Source: Butyrivibrio sp. Su6 (GTDB taxonomy: Bacteria > Bacillota > Clostridia > Lachnospirales > Lachnospiraceae). Taken from it: a stretch of DNA of 64,000 bases. This document shows positions 62,807 through 64,000 of the stretch, piece after piece. Numbering within the stretch: the first letter of the stretch is position 1; each line of letters starts with the position of its first letter. The translations under genes and the position numbers were made by a program. The stretch is from contig NZ_FNUR01000010.1 of assembly GCF_900108105.1 (NCBI RefSeq), forward strand, positions 62,001-126,000. The letters run 5' to 3'. The notes under the pieces are model-generated. The model was given only the letters and a program-made list of their open reading frames with translations. It was not told the origin of the DNA and did no database searches.

Positions 62807-64000
62807 ATGTCAGCAATTTGGGGAAACATAGAGTTTGGAAAGAAATCTTCATCAGTATCCTCTATGGCAGATGAGTACAACAGAAAATGTAAGTTAGACA
62901 GAATAAGGGAAATACATTATAAGAACTCTATTATAGGAGCAGGACTTTTACATATAAATCCGGAAGATGAGTACGAGCAGATGCCTTATACTCTTGAAGG
63001 CAGGGATACTGTAATTGTTGCGGATGTAGTTCTTGACAACAGAGAGGAATTATATCTGGAATTAACGCAGGCTGGTTTTTTGGGGGACGATATAGATAAG
63101 ATTCCTGATGGCAAAATGATATGTGCTGCTTATGAAAAATGGGGATATGATTTTGTTAAGTATATTAAGGGAATTTACTCTATAGCAGTTTATGACGCTT
63201 CAGAAGAGAAGCTCTTTATATGTACTGATAGAACATCAAGCAGGTGTCTGTATTATTATAAAAAGGATAACAGTATCACATTTTCTACCCTCATTTCCCC
63301 CATCAGGAAGCTTTTTAAAGATATTTCAGTAAATGAGATGTATATGAAAGACTTCCTGATTTTGCCGGGAATCATGCCGAATATTTCTTCCAATGAAACC
63401 CCTTGGAATGGAATATATATGGTGGAAGCAGGCTGTAGTGTAAGTATCACAAGAGATCATTTAAGTATTAACAGATACTATAGTCCAAAACAGAATAACC
63501 TTTCCAAAGATATAAATAAGTTAAAAGATATATTTTTATTTACATATAATAATGCTACCAAAAGAGCAGTAAGAACAAATAAAGATGTTGCTATTGCTCT
63601 TAGCGGAGGTTTTGATTCCTCATCTGTAGCAGCAATGTCGGCGCCTATACTTGGTAAAGAGAATAAAAAACTATATTCTTATACTTATGTTCCTCACTAT
63701 AATGTCTCTTCATATTACCCCAAGAGACAGATAACCGATGAATCTTATTTTGTAAAAGCAATATCAGAGATGTATCCGAATATTGAGACGACTTTTACTG
63801 ATAATGGTGGAGAAGGATGTTTTGATTATATTGATGAAATTATTGATATTATGGAAATCCCATTCAAGGCATTTGCCAATCTGCCGTTACTTTTAGAAAT
63901 ATATAAATCAGCTAGTGAAAAAGGATGTAAGGTCTTTTTAAATGGTCAGACCGGTAATTCTACAGTTTCATTTGGTGATATAGATGCTGCAATTAACTAT
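62807..64000 (+). CDS. Asparagine-synthetase-like protein (lasso C-like), 3' end outside window
   Basis: The frame stays open from ATG 62807 (GGGGGAAAT upstream) to the last base, about 398 residues. The N-terminal domain is glutaminase-like (MSAIWGNIEFG, then VVLDNREELYLEL, YEKWGYDFVKYIKGIYSIAVYD, CTDRTSSRCLYYY), but residue 2 is serine, so the catalytic cysteine of true asparagine synthetases is missing. The synthetase domain begins with the ATP-pyrophosphatase loop ALSGGFDSSSVAAMS. Lasso C proteins have this same layout and close the ring by activating a side-chain carboxylate with ATP. A sugar-amidating transferase is the alternative. Confidence 0.85.
   Translation, partial: MSAIWGNIEFGKKSSSVSSMADEYNRKCKLDRIREIHYKNSIIGAGLLHINPEDEYEQMPYTLEGRDTVIVADVVLDNREELYLELTQAGFLGDDIDKIPDGKMICAAYEKWGYDFVKYIKGIYSIAVYDASEEKLFICTDRTSSRCLYYYKKDNSITFSTLISPIRKLFKDISVNEMYMKDFLILPGIMPNISSNETPWNGIYMVEAGCSVSITRDHLSINRYYSPKQNNLSKDINKLKDIFLFTYNNATKRAVRTNKDVAIALSGGFDSSSVAAMSAPILGKENKKLYSYTYVPHYNVSSYYPKRQITDESYFVKAISEMYPNIETTFTDNGGEGCFDYIDEIIDIMEIPFKAFANLPLLLEIYKSASEKGCKVFLNGQTGNSTVSFGDIDAAINY

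Noticed and set aside
1-64000. CRISPR arrays, insertion sequences or prophage genes
   Set aside because: No regularly spaced repeats, transposase, integrase or phage structural frames were found on either strand.

Overview
This 64 kb window looks like a chromosome segment of an anaerobic low-GC Firmicute of the class Clostridia, most likely a Lachnospiraceae member close to Butyrivibrio or Pseudobutyrivibrio. That placement is an inference. It rests on the AT-rich coding style, the recA-recX-rny order, a GAAC-N4-GTTC SOS box, a CBS-containing family II pyrophosphatase, InlB-repeat surface protein style and the overall gene set. No 16S gene is present to confirm it. Almost all genes read on the + strand; the one clear exception is a tRNA-Leu.

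Region 1 (1-33995) is mainly housekeeping. It holds the 3' end of ruvB, zapA, a U32 peptidase, an FtsW/RodA-type flippase/polymerase coupled to a class B PBP, a small unknown gene, a DUF2953 (YtfI-like) and GerW/YtfJ-like pair, and a coiled-coil protein ending in a J domain. These are followed by recA (with two candidate LexA sites), recX and rny. Next is a small probable iron-response group: flavodoxin, a DUF3793 protein and a DtxR-family repressor, with palindromic sites in front. A 1266-residue surface protein with an unusual C-terminus follows, then an RsmF-like rRNA methyltransferase, a heterodimeric ABC exporter, a CBS-PPase, a NUDIX hydrolase and tRNA-Leu(CAA). The region ends with three signalling genes (a 7TM sensor-like protein and two HD-GYP proteins) and a GT-B-like protein coupled to a GPH-family sugar transporter.

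Region 2 (about 34100 to the window end) is one long, tightly packed polysaccharide (capsule/EPS) locus. It begins with a leader carrying a palindrome and a hairpin. It encodes an Alg14/Alg13-type pair, an initiating sugar-phosphate transferase, a fused Wzz/tyrosine kinase, Wzy, Wzx, at least six GT2 domains, capsule and GT32 transferases, two ArnT/PMT-like membrane transferases, a GT2-pyruvyltransferase fusion, a CDP-glycerol transferase, a VanZ-like protein and a CotH-like protein.

The most interesting signal is a set of genes scattered through Region 2 that together resemble a lasso-peptide (paeninodin-type) toolkit. They are a PqqD/RRE protein (36.7 kb), an NTP_transf_5-like nucleotidyltransferase (46.4 kb), a B2-type transglutaminase-like protease (52.2 kb) directly coupled to an ABC exporter and a two-component system, an HPr-kinase-like protein (61.9 kb), and an asparagine-synthetase-like protein without the glutaminase cysteine (62.8 kb, running off the window). 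No precursor peptide is visible. Either a RiPP pathway is woven into the polysaccharide locus with its precursor downstream, or these enzymes have been adapted to modify the cell-surface product.
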